The notes beneath the pieces were generated by a model that was not told the DNA's origin, did no database searches, and worked only from the letters and a program-made list of their open reading frames with translations. A DNA stretch of 64,000 bases from Bacteroidia bacterium (GTDB taxonomy: Bacteria > Bacteroidota > Bacteroidia > B-17B0 > Aurantibacillaceae). Location: NCBI GenBank assembly GCA_021740825.1, contig JAIOZA010000002.1, positions 1 through 64,000 on the forward strand, read 5' to 3'. Position numbers and translations under genes: made by a program. Of this stretch, positions 16,217-24,603 are shown piece by piece (the stretch's first letter is position 1; every line of letters begins with the position of its first letter).

Positions 16217-19072
16217 ATGGAAGACGAACAAATAGAAGTTATTGGAGCTCGCGCACACAATTTAAAAGACATATCTCTCCATATTCCTCGCAATAAATTA
16301 GTTGTATTAACCGGATTAAGTGGTAGCGGTAAATCGTCGCTTGCATTTGATACGATTTATGCAGAAGGACAACGTCGTTACATTGAAAGTTTTTCGAGCT
16401 ATGCGCGACAATTTTTAGGAAATATGGAACGCCCGGATGTTGATAAAATTTCGGGATTAAGTCCTGTTATTTCTATTGAACAAAAAACAGTTAATAAAAA
16501 TCCAAGATCTACTGTAGGTACGATAACAGAAATTTATGATTTTTTACGTTTACTTTTTGCACGATCAGGAGAAGCTTATTCATATGTAACTGGCGAGAAA
16601 ATGGTACGTTATAGTGACGAGCAAATAATTGACTTAATTTTAGAAAAATATAAAGAAAAAAAAATAAATTTATTAGCTCCAGTTGTTAAAGGACGTAAAG
16701 GTCATTACAGAGAATTGTTTGAAGATGTTAGAAAAAAGGGATTTAATAAAGTCCGCATTGATGGTGCCATAGTTGATATTACGCCTAAAATGCAAGTGGA
16801 CCGTTATAAAATTCACGATATTGAAATTGTGATTGATCGTTTAGAAATTACCGAAGATATCAAACCTCGTCTTTACCAATCTTTACAAACTGCAATGAAA
16901 CAAGGTAAGGGAACTATTATGGTTTTGGAACAGGTTGAAGAAGTTGTGAAAGTCAAAAAGAAAACAACTTCTGCATTTGGTTTCGGTAAAGTTCAATTTT
17001 TTAGTCGTACGTTAATGTGTCCTACTTCTGGTATTTCATATGATGAACCAGCACCAAACTTATTTTCATTTAATTCTCCTTATGGTGCCTGTCCGCATTG
17101 CAATGGATTGGGAGTTGTATCTGAAGTCGATATTAGTAAAATTGTTCCTAATCAAAAAATATCAATTCGTAAAGGTGCCATAGCGCCATTGGGTCCCTCA
17201 AAAGGTATTTGGGTATTTAAGCAAATTGAAGCTATTGGTGAAAAATATAAATTTACCTTAGACACTCCTTTTGAAGACATTCCTGAGGAAGCAGTAAATA
17301 TTCTATTAAACGGAACTGAAGAATTATTTACCATAAAATCAGATACTAACTCTACCGGTTATAGCACTGCATTTGATGGAATAGCAACGCACATATCTCG
17401 ACAAGCAGAAGAAAACCCTTCGCCTGCAATGAGTAAATGGGTTGAAGGGTTTACAAATAAAATTAATTGTGAAATTTGTGACGGAACTCGGTTAAAGAAA
17501 GAAGCGCTGTACTTTAAAATTGATGGAAAAAACATTTCTGAATTATCTGAAATGGATATTAATATTTTAGGCGATTGGTTTAAAAATATTGAAAAGCGAT
17601 TAAACAAATCTCAAAACGTAATTGCAAAAGAAGTTTTAAAAGAAATTAGAACGCGCATTGGTTTTTTATTAGAAGTTGGTTTAGATTATGTAACATTAAA
17701 TCGTTCATCAAAAACATTAAGTGGAGGCGAAGCTCAACGAATTCGATTAGCTACTCAAATTGGCTCGCAATTAGTAGGCGTATTATATATTTTAGATGAA
17801 CCAAGTATTGGTTTACACCAACGTGATAATATGCGATTGATAGATGCTTTAAAAAATTTAAGAGATGTTGGAAATAGTGTGTTAGTTGTTGAGCATGACA
17901 AGGATATGATTATTGAAAGTGATTATGTTATTGATATTGGGCCTGGCGCTGGGGTGCATGGTGGAAGAGTAGTTGCCGCTGCACCTCCTAAAGAAATGTT
18001 AAAATTTAATACAGTTACTGCTGATTATATTACTGGTAAAAGAAGTATTGAAATACCAAAAGTTCGGAGAAAAGGAAATGGAAAAAAATTAGTATTAAAA
18101 GGTTGTACGGGGCATAATTTAAAAAATGTAAATATCGAAATTCCTTTAGGTAAATTTATTTGCATCACAGGAGTAAGTGGTAGCGGTAAATCAAGTTTGA
18201 TTAACGAAACCTTATATCCAATTTTAAGTAACTATTATTATAACTCAGAAAAACGTCCACTAGCCTATAAATCTTTTACAGGAATTGAAAACATTGATAA
18301 AGTAATAGATATTGATCAATCACCTATTGGTAGAACTCCAAGAAGTAATCCTGCTACCTATACAAGCGTTTTTTCTGACATAAGAAATTTATTTGCTGAG
18401 TTACCCGAATCAAAAATTAGAGGTTACAAACCCGGACGTTTTTCATTTAATGTAAAAGGTGGGCGCTGTGAAACGTGCGGCGGCGCTGGTGTAAAAACAA
18501 TTGAAATGAATTTTTTACCAGATGTTTACGTTAACTGTGACGAATGTAATGGGAAACGTTATAACAGAGAAACAATTGAAATTCGTTATAAAGGAAAATC
18601 AATTAGCGATGTGTTAAATATGACTATTGACCAAGCTTGTGAATTTTTCGAAAACCTTCCAACTATTTACCGACAAATAAAAACATTACAAGATGTTGGT
18701 TTAGGTTATATTACTTTAGGACAACAAGCAACAACCTTGAGCGGTGGCGAAGCGCAGCGGGTAAAATTATCTACTGAATTAAGTAAACGTGATACAGGCA
18801 ATACATTATACATTTTAGATGAACCAACCACTGGTTTACATTTTGAAGATATTAGAATTTTATTAGGCGTTTTAAACCGGTTAGTAGATAGTGGAAATAC
18901 AGTTTTAGTAATAGAACATAATATGGATATTATTAAAGTAGCCGATTATATTATTGATGTTGGCATGGAAGGCGGAAAAGGCGGTGGTGACATTATTTTT
19001 ACAGGAACACCGGAAGAGTTGGTGAAATCAAAAAAAGGATACACTGCTCCCTTCTTAAAAAAAGAACTATAA
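16217..19072 (+). CDS. uvrA: excinuclease ABC subunit A
   Basis: 951 residues, the normal size of UvrA, the damage-recognition ATPase of nucleotide excision repair. Two ABC modules are visible: Walker A GLSGSGKSS at 33-41 and GVSGSGKSS near 652, with signature motifs TLSGGEAQRIRLA and TLSGGEAQRVKLS and Walker B ILDEPSIGLHQRD and ILDEPTTGLH. Zinc-binding cysteines occur in CPHCNGLG, in NCEICDGTR, and in the C-terminal CETCGGAG...CDECNGKRY module. The gene is transcribed alone by spacing. Nothing is unusual about it. Confidence 0.97.
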   Translation: MEDEQIEVIGARAHNLKDISLHIPRNKLVVLTGLSGSGKSSLAFDTIYAEGQRRYIESFSSYARQFLGNMERPDVDKISGLSPVISIEQKTVNKNPRSTVGTITEIYDFLRLLFARSGEAYSYVTGEKMVRYSDEQIIDLILEKYKEKKINLLAPVVKGRKGHYRELFEDVRKKGFNKVRIDGAIVDITPKMQVDRYKIHDIEIVIDRLEITEDIKPRLYQSLQTAMKQGKGTIMVLEQVEEVVKVKKKTTSAFGFGKVQFFSRTLMCPTSGISYDEPAPNLFSFNSPYGACPHCNGLGVVSEVDISKIVPNQKISIRKGAIAPLGPSKGIWVFKQIEAIGEKYKFTLDTPFEDIPEEAVNILLNGTEELFTIKSDTNSTGYSTAFDGIATHISRQAEENPSPAMSKWVEGFTNKINCEICDGTRLKKEALYFKIDGKNISELSEMDINILGDWFKNIEKRLNKSQNVIAKEVLKEIRTRIGFLLEVGLDYVTLNRSSKTLSGGEAQRIRLATQIGSQLVGVLYILDEPSIGLHQRDNMRLIDALKNLRDVGNSVLVVEHDKDMIIESDYVIDIGPGAGVHGGRVVAAAPPKEMLKFNTVTADYITGKRSIEIPKVRRKGNGKKLVLKGCTGHNLKNVNIEIPLGKFICITGVSGSGKSSLINETLYPILSNYYYNSEKRPLAYKSFTGIENIDKVIDIDQSPIGRTPRSNPATYTSVFSDIRNLFAELPESKIRGYKPGRFSFNVKGGRCETCGGAGVKTIEMNFLPDVYVNCDECNGKRYNRETIEIRYKGKSISDVLNMTIDQACEFFENLPTIYRQIKTLQDVGLGYITLGQQATTLSGGEAQRVKLSTELSKRDTGNTLYILDEPTTGLHFEDIRILLGVLNRLVDSGNTVLVIEHNMDIIKVADYIIDVGMEGGKGGGDIIFTGTPEELVKSKKGYTAPFLKKEL

Positions 19073-19179
19073 ATTAATTTTTAATGTTTAGTTATTAGTT
19101 TTTAAGAAAAAGTACTAAATACATTGTATTAAAACTAAAAAAAATTAAATTCATACTTTATAAAAAACTAACAACTGTA

Positions 19180-19893
19180 ATGACTCACGATAAAGAAGAC
19201 AAAATAAGGAAAGCATTTGCTGCAAAAGAAACCAATCAGGTCATGGCTTCTGACAGTTGGAAGATTTTTAAAATAATGAGTGAATTTGTAAATGGCTTTG
19301 AACGTATGCAGGAAATTGGTCCGTGTGTATCCATTTTTGGTTCCGCTAGAACAAAACCTGAAAATAAATATTACCAATTAGCAGAAGAAATTGCTTTTAA
19401 ACTAACACAAGAAGGATACGGCGTTATTACAGGTGGTGGACCAGGTATTATGGAGGCAGCAAATAAAGGTGCTAAAAGAGGTAAAGGAAATTCTGTAGGA
19501 TTAAATATTAATTTACCTTTCGAACAAAAACCAAATGATTATATTGATAGAGATAAAAGTATTGATTTTAATTATTTTTTTGTCCGTAAAACTGTTTTTT
19601 TAAAATACTCTCAAGGTTTTATTGGAATGCCTGGTGGCTTTGGTACTATTGATGAACTATTTGAATCATTAACCTTAGTGCAAACAAATAAAATTGCTGA
19701 ATTCCCTGTAGTATTAGTTGGCCTTGATTATTGGAGTGGCTTAATTGATTGGATAAAAAAAACAATGTTACACGAAGAGCATAACATAAGCGAATCAGAT
19801 CTCGATTTATTTAAAATTGTTGATACTGCTGATGAAGCGGTAAAACATATTGTAGATTTTTATAGTAAATACATGCTTAAACCAAATTTTTAA
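19180..19893 (+). CDS. LOG family (TIGR00730-type Rossmann fold) protein
   Basis: 237 residues. The lysine-decarboxylase-like/LOG motif is plain: GYGVITGGGPGIMEAANKGAKRG and, later, MPGGFGTIDELFESLTLVQT. Characterised members hydrolyse nucleoside 5'-monophosphates at the N-glycosidic bond (cytokinin riboside phosphohydrolase in plants, nucleotide-specific relatives in bacteria). An N-terminal extension of about 40 residues precedes the first strand VSIFGSARTKPE, as in the longer bacterial subgroup. Cytosolic. Its true substrate here is unknown. It is followed by a palindromic intergenic repeat that separates it from the dehydrogenase gene. Confidence 0.87.
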   Translation: MTHDKEDKIRKAFAAKETNQVMASDSWKIFKIMSEFVNGFERMQEIGPCVSIFGSARTKPENKYYQLAEEIAFKLTQEGYGVITGGGPGIMEAANKGAKRGKGNSVGLNINLPFEQKPNDYIDRDKSIDFNYFFVRKTVFLKYSQGFIGMPGGFGTIDELFESLTLVQTNKIAEFPVVLVGLDYWSGLIDWIKKTMLHEEHNISESDLDLFKIVDTADEAVKHIVDFYSKYMLKPNF

Positions 19894-19902
19894 AAATTAA
19901 TT

Positions 19903-19962
19903 CCCGCAGATCTCACAGATTACACAGATAAAAAATCTGCGACTATTTGCGAAATCTGCGGG
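19903..19962. repeat. GCAGAT-type palindromic intergenic repeat
   Basis: CCCGCAGAT (19903-19911) and ATCTGCGGG (19954-19962) form perfect outer arms. The inner part is made of short degenerate direct repeats of the form CRCAGATYT, and the whole can pair imperfectly over about 28 bases per arm. Similar CGCAGATT-rich intergenic elements occur in many Bacteroidota genomes (recalled, not searched). It lies between the LOG gene and the dehydrogenase start, and makes an upstream TTG start at 19947 for the latter unlikely. Confidence 0.65.
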
Positions 19963-19982
19963 CAAACAAAAATAATATACAC

Positions 19983-20753
19983 ATGAAAACAATCTTAATT
20001 ACAGGAAGCACAAGTGGCATTGGACTTGGAATAGCAAATGAGTTTGCAAAAACAAAACACTATAACATTGTATTTAATGGCTTAGAAACTAACGGTCAGG
20101 AGATTGCGGAAGATGTAGCAAAAAAATGTGGCATTGAGGTAATGTTTAGTAATGCCAATATGCTTAAACCCGAAGAGTTAAGAAAAATGGTAGATGATGC
20201 CATTTTAAAATTTGGTAAGATTGATGTATTAGTTAATAATGCAGGCATACAGCACGTATCGCCGATTGAAGATTTCCCTGACGAAAAGTGGGCTTCCATC
20301 ATTGGCATTAATTTGACCTCTGCATTTTATTTAACCAAAGCCGTTTGGAAAGGAATGAAGGAACGGAAATTTGGTCGTATCATTAATATCGCGTCAGCGC
20401 ATGGCCTTGTTGCATCTGAATTTAAAAGCGCCTATGTAGCCAGCAAACATGGTATTGTAGGCTTTACAAAAACAATTGCTTTAGAGGGAGCTCCTTTCAA
20501 TATTACTGCAAATGCTATTTGTCCCGGTTATGTAAAAACACCTTTGGTTGACAAGCAAATTGCGGACCAAGCTAAAGTTCATAATATGAGCGAAGCAGAT
20601 GTTGTAAATAAAGTGATGTTATTAAAGCAAGCTGTAAAAGAATTTGTACCCGTAGAAGTATTAGGGCAGATGGCAGTATTTATGGCCTCAGAAAGTGCAA
20701 CTACATTAACAGGAACTGCTCTGCCAATTGATGGTGGATGGAATGCGCAATAG
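19983..20753 (+). CDS. 3-hydroxybutyrate dehydrogenase (SDR family)
   Basis: 257 residues from ATG 19983. The NAD-binding TGSTSGIGLGIA motif is at residues 6-17, so the open frame further upstream is non-coding repeat DNA. The SDR signature is complete: NNAGIQHVSPIEDF, catalytic Ser in NIASAHGLVAS, and the YVASKHG Tyr/Lys pair. The C-terminal NAICPGYVKTPLVDKQI and VPVEVLGQMAVFMASESATTLTGTALPIDGGW are typical of D-3-hydroxybutyrate dehydrogenases, which interconvert 3-hydroxybutyrate and acetoacetate with NAD. Cytosolic. A role in ketone-body or polyhydroxybutyrate metabolism is inferred from family; no partner gene is adjacent. Confidence 0.85.
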   Translation: MKTILITGSTSGIGLGIANEFAKTKHYNIVFNGLETNGQEIAEDVAKKCGIEVMFSNANMLKPEELRKMVDDAILKFGKIDVLVNNAGIQHVSPIEDFPDEKWASIIGINLTSAFYLTKAVWKGMKERKFGRIINIASAHGLVASEFKSAYVASKHGIVGFTKTIALEGAPFNITANAICPGYVKTPLVDKQIADQAKVHNMSEADVVNKVMLLKQAVKEFVPVEVLGQMAVFMASESATTLTGTALPIDGGWNAQ

Positions 20754-20955
20754 TGTATTAAATTAGTATGTAATGTACTTTTTTCTTCTTTATAAAGAAT
20801 GGTTTGCTTAAAATCATTCAAACTTATAAAGTCTCTCATTAATTTTATATTTCTAAAAAACTAATTTCGCAAGCAAGTGTTGCGGCTATGTATACCTCAA
20901 ATATAACATAGTTAATCACTAAAAAAGTAATTAATAAAACAAGAACTATCTACTT

Positions 20956-21696
20956 ATGCAAAAAGAAAATAAAACTATTATTGTTGGCTTACACAACAGA
21001 GAATTTTCGGCACTGAAAGAGCCTAAAATTATAGAAAAGGGTGTTGAAACTCTGGAATCCAAAACACAACAATCTAAGTTAAAAGAAAAATATGAACTAC
21101 CTCACCTACCTTATACTTACGATGCTTTGGAGCCTTTTATAGATAGAGCTACAATGGAAGTGCATTATACAAGGCATCATGTTGCTTATGTAAATAACCT
21201 AAACAAAGCGCTAGAAGGAATGGAAAATGTCCCTTACAATATTGAAGATTTATTAAAAAATATTAAGAAGGCAAATTATTCGATGGTTGTAAGAAATAAT
21301 GCAGGTGGACATTATAATCACTCCGTATTTTGGAAGTTAATGAAAGCTAGAGGCGGTGGTGCACCATCAGGAAAATTATCTGAAGCTATTATTACAACTT
21401 ATGGATCATTTGAAGATTTCAAAACTAAATTTACCGAAGTTGCCTCAAAAATTTTTGGTTCTGGTTGGGCATGGCTTGTCGTAAATAATGGGAAGTTAGA
21501 AATTGGAAGTACATCAAATCAAGATAGTCCAATTATGGATAGTTCTGATTTTAAAGGCCATCCCGTGCTTTGTTTAGATGTTTGGGAACATGCTTATTAT
21601 TTAAAACACCAAAATAAAAGAGCAGATTATATTAACGCTTGGTGGAATGTAGTTAATTGGAATCAAGCGAATGCCAATTTTGAAAAAGTAAAATAG
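20956..21696 (+). CDS. superoxide dismutase (Fe/Mn type) with N-terminal extension
   Basis: 246 residues. The core begins at about 45 with YELPHLPYTYDALEP. Metal ligands are seen as the His of MEVHYTRHHVAY, the His in AGGHYNHSVFWKLM, and the Asp and His of CLDVWEHAYYLKHQ near the end. NAWWNVVNW closes the fold. It converts superoxide to hydrogen peroxide and oxygen. About 44 charged residues precede the usual start; they contain no signal peptide and no internal Met before the core, so the extension seems real. Fe versus Mn preference cannot be decided by eye. Monocistronic. Confidence 0.92.
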   Translation: MQKENKTIIVGLHNREFSALKEPKIIEKGVETLESKTQQSKLKEKYELPHLPYTYDALEPFIDRATMEVHYTRHHVAYVNNLNKALEGMENVPYNIEDLLKNIKKANYSMVVRNNAGGHYNHSVFWKLMKARGGGAPSGKLSEAIITTYGSFEDFKTKFTEVASKIFGSGWAWLVVNNGKLEIGSTSNQDSPIMDSSDFKGHPVLCLDVWEHAYYLKHQNKRADYINAWWNVVNWNQANANFEKVK

Positions 21697-21814
21697 TCAT
21701 TCAACTAATAAATAAGAAATAGGATGAGCATTTAAAAAGACATCGATAAAGCAGCTAGTACTACTAAAATACATTAATAAAAAATGGAAAAAATTGGCCG
21801 ATGAGCTATATTAA

Positions 21815-22552
21815 TTATTGCTGTTCTCCTTTTAGGAACTTTTCAGTTTTAATAATTGTACCTTTTTCATCATAGTAAGTCCAGTTTCCTTCTTTTTGGT
21901 AATCACCTAAATCTTTTCGAAATATCATGGTACCTTCTTCTTTTAAACGGCCATTATCGTAATACTCTTTTTTAATATAAGTTTTAGATTTTTTATCAAC
22001 TAATTCAAATATAGAAGCAGGTGAGCCACTTTCAAAATATGAATTTCGCTTATATAAATATTCAATATTTTTATCATTTTCTTCAACATATTCGGGTGTT
22101 CCATTCTTAAAAAAGTCGTATTGATTTTGAGGATTACCAAGGAAATAATCAATTGTAGATTTAACTGTTCCGTTATCATAAAAAATTTCTAATTTACCAC
22201 GCTTAACATCTGTGCTTGAAAATGAACGTTCTAACTGTCCGTTTTCATAGTAGTTTTTAAATACTTTAATTGCTCCATCTGCATAAAATCCTTTATGCAA
22301 TAACTTTCCGCTAACATAATAATCTTCTTGGTAATTTTGTGCCTTAACTCCTTCTTTTGTATATCTTACAGAATCGCCACCCATCATTGGCACTAATTTA
22401 TTGTACATCATAATGCCATAATCAAGGTCAATTATTTCATTCGCTACATAGCGTTTAGATAATACTGATGGTTGATTTGAAAAATTTTGCGAAAAAATCA
22501 CATTAGTTATTACTAATGTTATTATAAAAAGTATTAATCTATTAAAAGTCAT
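21815..22552 (-). CDS. exported YwqK-type (MORN-like repeat) protein
   Basis: 245 residues from the ATG at 22552, which starts a clear signal peptide (TFNRLILFIITLVITNVIFSQ). A further-upstream in-frame start would put 12 polar residues before it. The body contains degenerate repeats of the YDNGRLKEEGT / FYDNGTVKSTIDYF / YYENGQLERSF type, about 22-24 residues each. This is the pattern annotated as YwqK-family antitoxin or MORN-variant repeat. In Bacteroidota such exported proteins are common; the antitoxin label comes from an unrelated Bacillus context and there is no toxin neighbour here. Function unknown; probably periplasmic or surface-associated. Confidence 0.75.
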   Translation of the reverse strand: MTFNRLILFIITLVITNVIFSQNFSNQPSVLSKRYVANEIIDLDYGIMMYNKLVPMMGGDSVRYTKEGVKAQNYQEDYYVSGKLLHKGFYADGAIKVFKNYYENGQLERSFSSTDVKRGKLEIFYDNGTVKSTIDYFLGNPQNQYDFFKNGTPEYVEENDKNIEYLYKRNSYFESGSPASIFELVDKKSKTYIKKEYYDNGRLKEEGTMIFRKDLGDYQKEGNWTYYDEKGTIIKTEKFLKGEQQ

Positions 22553-22618
22553 AATTTGTCTATTTGCAAATTTTATACAAAATAGCAAAATAATTTAGTA
22601 AATAAAGTTATATTATTA

Positions 22619-23569
22619 TTAATGTTTTCCGGATGCTGCTAAATACCTTTCAGCATCCAATGCGCCCATGCAGCCACTACCAGCAGCCGTTACAGCTTGT
22701 CGATATGTTTTGTCGGCACAATCACCTACAGCAAAAACACCTGCTATAGTTGTTTTTGTTGAACCGGCAATTACATCAATATATCCTAATTCATCCATAT
22801 TAATTTGCCCTTTAAAAATGTCTGTATTTGGTTTGTGACCAATAGCCACAAAAAAACCGGTTACATCCAAAGTACGCAGTTCATTAGTTAAACCGTTTTT
22901 TACAACAACTCCTTCAACCATTTCTTTCCCTAAAATATCATGGGTTTCGCTATTGTAAATAATTTCAATATTGGCTGTATTTTTCACACGATGTTGCATG
23001 GCTTTACTAGCGCGCATTTCATCCTTACGCACAATCATGTACACTTTTTTACATAATTTAGATAAGTATGTGGCTTCCTCAGCCGCAGTATCTCCTGCTC
23101 CAACAATAGCAACATCTTGCCCTTTATAAAAAAATCCGTCGCATACGGCACATGCAGAAACTCCACCAGCATTCATTCGTAAACGTGTTTCGTTTTCTAA
23201 ACCCAACCATTTAGCCGACGCACCTGTTGAAATAATAACAGTATCAGCAGTAATTTCAATAGTATCATCAATCCAAATGCGTTTTGGAGCTGAGTTTAAA
23301 TCTGCTTTGGTTGCTAAACCAAAACGCACCTGAGTACCAAAACGCTCTGCTTGCGCTTTTAAATCTTCCATTAATTCAGGACCGGTAATCCCTTTTGGAT
23401 AACCCGGAAAATTATCAACTTCAGTTGTTTCTGTAAGTTGGCCACCAGGTGTTAAACCTGTATATAAAACAGGATGTAAATCTGCGCGAGATGCGTAAAT
23501 AGCTGCAGTATATCCTGCAGGACCGGAGCCAATAATTAGGCATTTAATATGTTCGGTAGTAGTTGACAT
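22619..23569 (-). CDS. trxB: thioredoxin-disulfide reductase
   Basis: 316 residues, the usual low-molecular-weight TrxB. It has the FAD-binding GSGPAGYTAAIYASRA near 14-29, the redox-active pair Cys140-Cys143 in SACAVCDGFFY, the NADPH-binding GAGDTAAEEATYL, and the C-terminal GVFAVGDCADKTYRQAVTAAGSGCMGALDAERYL. It transfers electrons from NADPH to thioredoxin in the cytosol. It is well separated from both neighbours. A 17-bp tandem duplication lies just upstream at 23614-23647. Confidence 0.95.
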   Translation of the reverse strand: MSTTTEHIKCLIIGSGPAGYTAAIYASRADLHPVLYTGLTPGGQLTETTEVDNFPGYPKGITGPELMEDLKAQAERFGTQVRFGLATKADLNSAPKRIWIDDTIEITADTVIISTGASAKWLGLENETRLRMNAGGVSACAVCDGFFYKGQDVAIVGAGDTAAEEATYLSKLCKKVYMIVRKDEMRASKAMQHRVKNTANIEIIYNSETHDILGKEMVEGVVVKNGLTNELRTLDVTGFFVAIGHKPNTDIFKGQINMDELGYIDVIAGSTKTTIAGVFAVGDCADKTYRQAVTAAGSGCMGALDAERYLAASGKH

Positions 23570-23613
23570 AGTTTTTATTTTTTTGAGACCTCCAAATTAC
23601 TATATATTAAATT

Positions 23614-23647
23614 AAAAAGTTTTGAAAGTTAAAAAGTTTTGAAAGTT
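23614..23647. repeat. 17-bp tandem duplication upstream of trxB
   Basis: AAAAAGTTTTGAAAGTT occurs twice head to tail (23614-23630 and 23631-23647), about 45 bases upstream of the trxB start. Probably a slippage product; the remaining intergenic DNA to 23816 shows nothing else I can name. Confidence 0.7.
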
Positions 23648-23816
23648 TAGATTAAAAAAATAAGCATCCATATTGTTTAACTTGATTTAAGAAATTGAAG
23701 ATTTATAATCCAAAAAGCAGTATTACGTATATTTTTGATCGAGATAAAAAAAAATCAAATATACAATAGCAACGTAATTTTCAAATCAACGAAATCACAA
23801 ACAATGGTTGATTAAA

Positions 23817-24590
23817 TTACTTCGAAGATAACTCTACCCAGCCTTTTTTAACTCCAATACCACCATCAATTTCAAGTACATAAAAATAGGTGCCATTTGG
23901 CAAGGTATTTCCATTACTTTGTTTGCCATTCCAATAATTAGTGGTATTATTATAATTAGTGGTTGACCAAATTTTATTTCCCCATCTATTAAAAATAGAT
24001 AACGAATTAGTTGGGTAATTTTCAATATTATCAATAGTCCAATTATCATTAATACCATCGCCATCAGGGGTAAATCCATTATAAATTCTAATAAAACATG
24101 GCTCTGTACTTGCTAAAATTGTATGACTAAAACTTACTGAATCTACTACTACACTATTTGAATTTACAGCAAAAACGGTTACGCTATAGAAACCAGGCGC
24201 TAAGCTATCAACACTAGCACAATTTTGAGTTGGGCAAATAGAAGAAGGCGTCCAAACATATAAAAATTGTAAAGCACTGATTGGTGCAGTATTTAGTGCT
24301 AATGATATAAAACCATCGTTGTTCTTTAAACAACTTTCATTTTGAAATAACGGAGTGATGCTTAAATCAAAACTACCATTAATTTCAGGTTGCAAAAATC
24401 CTTGAGTGATAATAGTGTTGCTATTATTGATCGCAGAAATAAGCGGCTCGCCAATATTATAATATACTTCAACACCGGTTGCACCAACAGTTCCGCCTCC
24501 ACCTGCCGAATTAATAACCTGTGGTGCAATTGTTTGCCCATTAATAAATAGGTTTAAACATAATAGTACTATCAAAAGAAATTTCTGCAT
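23817..24590 (-). CDS. T9SS type B sorting-domain protein
   Basis: 257 residues with a signal peptide (KFLLIVLLCLNLFINGQ). The N-terminal region (APQVINSAGGGG... YNIGEPLISAI... TQGFLQPEI) is a recurring Bacteroidota surface-protein opening. A SprB-like repeat with Cys pairs follows (FLYVWTPSSICPTQNCASVDSLAPGFYSVTVF). The last 85 residues are a type B sorting domain: IYNGFTPDGDGINDNW, LSIFNRWGNKIW, NGTYFYVLEI. It starts 13 bases after the giant repeat protein's stop and is probably co-transcribed with it, so the two may be exported together. Passenger function unknown. Confidence 0.85.
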   Translation of the reverse strand: MQKFLLIVLLCLNLFINGQTIAPQVINSAGGGGTVGATGVEVYYNIGEPLISAINNSNTIITQGFLQPEINGSFDLSITPLFQNESCLKNNDGFISLALNTAPISALQFLYVWTPSSICPTQNCASVDSLAPGFYSVTVFAVNSNSVVVDSVSFSHTILASTEPCFIRIYNGFTPDGDGINDNWTIDNIENYPTNSLSIFNRWGNKIWSTTNYNNTTNYWNGKQSNGNTLPNGTYFYVLEIDGGIGVKKGWVELSSK

Positions 24591-24603
24591 GTTTAATTTC
24601 TTT

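Noticed and set aside
19947-19982. TTG start for the 3-hydroxybutyrate dehydrogenase
   Set aside because: It lies in a palindromic repeat; the SDR motif follows the ATG at 19983 at the usual distance.
21815-22552. Toxin-antitoxin system (YwqK label)
   Set aside because: Only the repeat family gives that name; the protein has a signal peptide and there is no toxin gene next to it.
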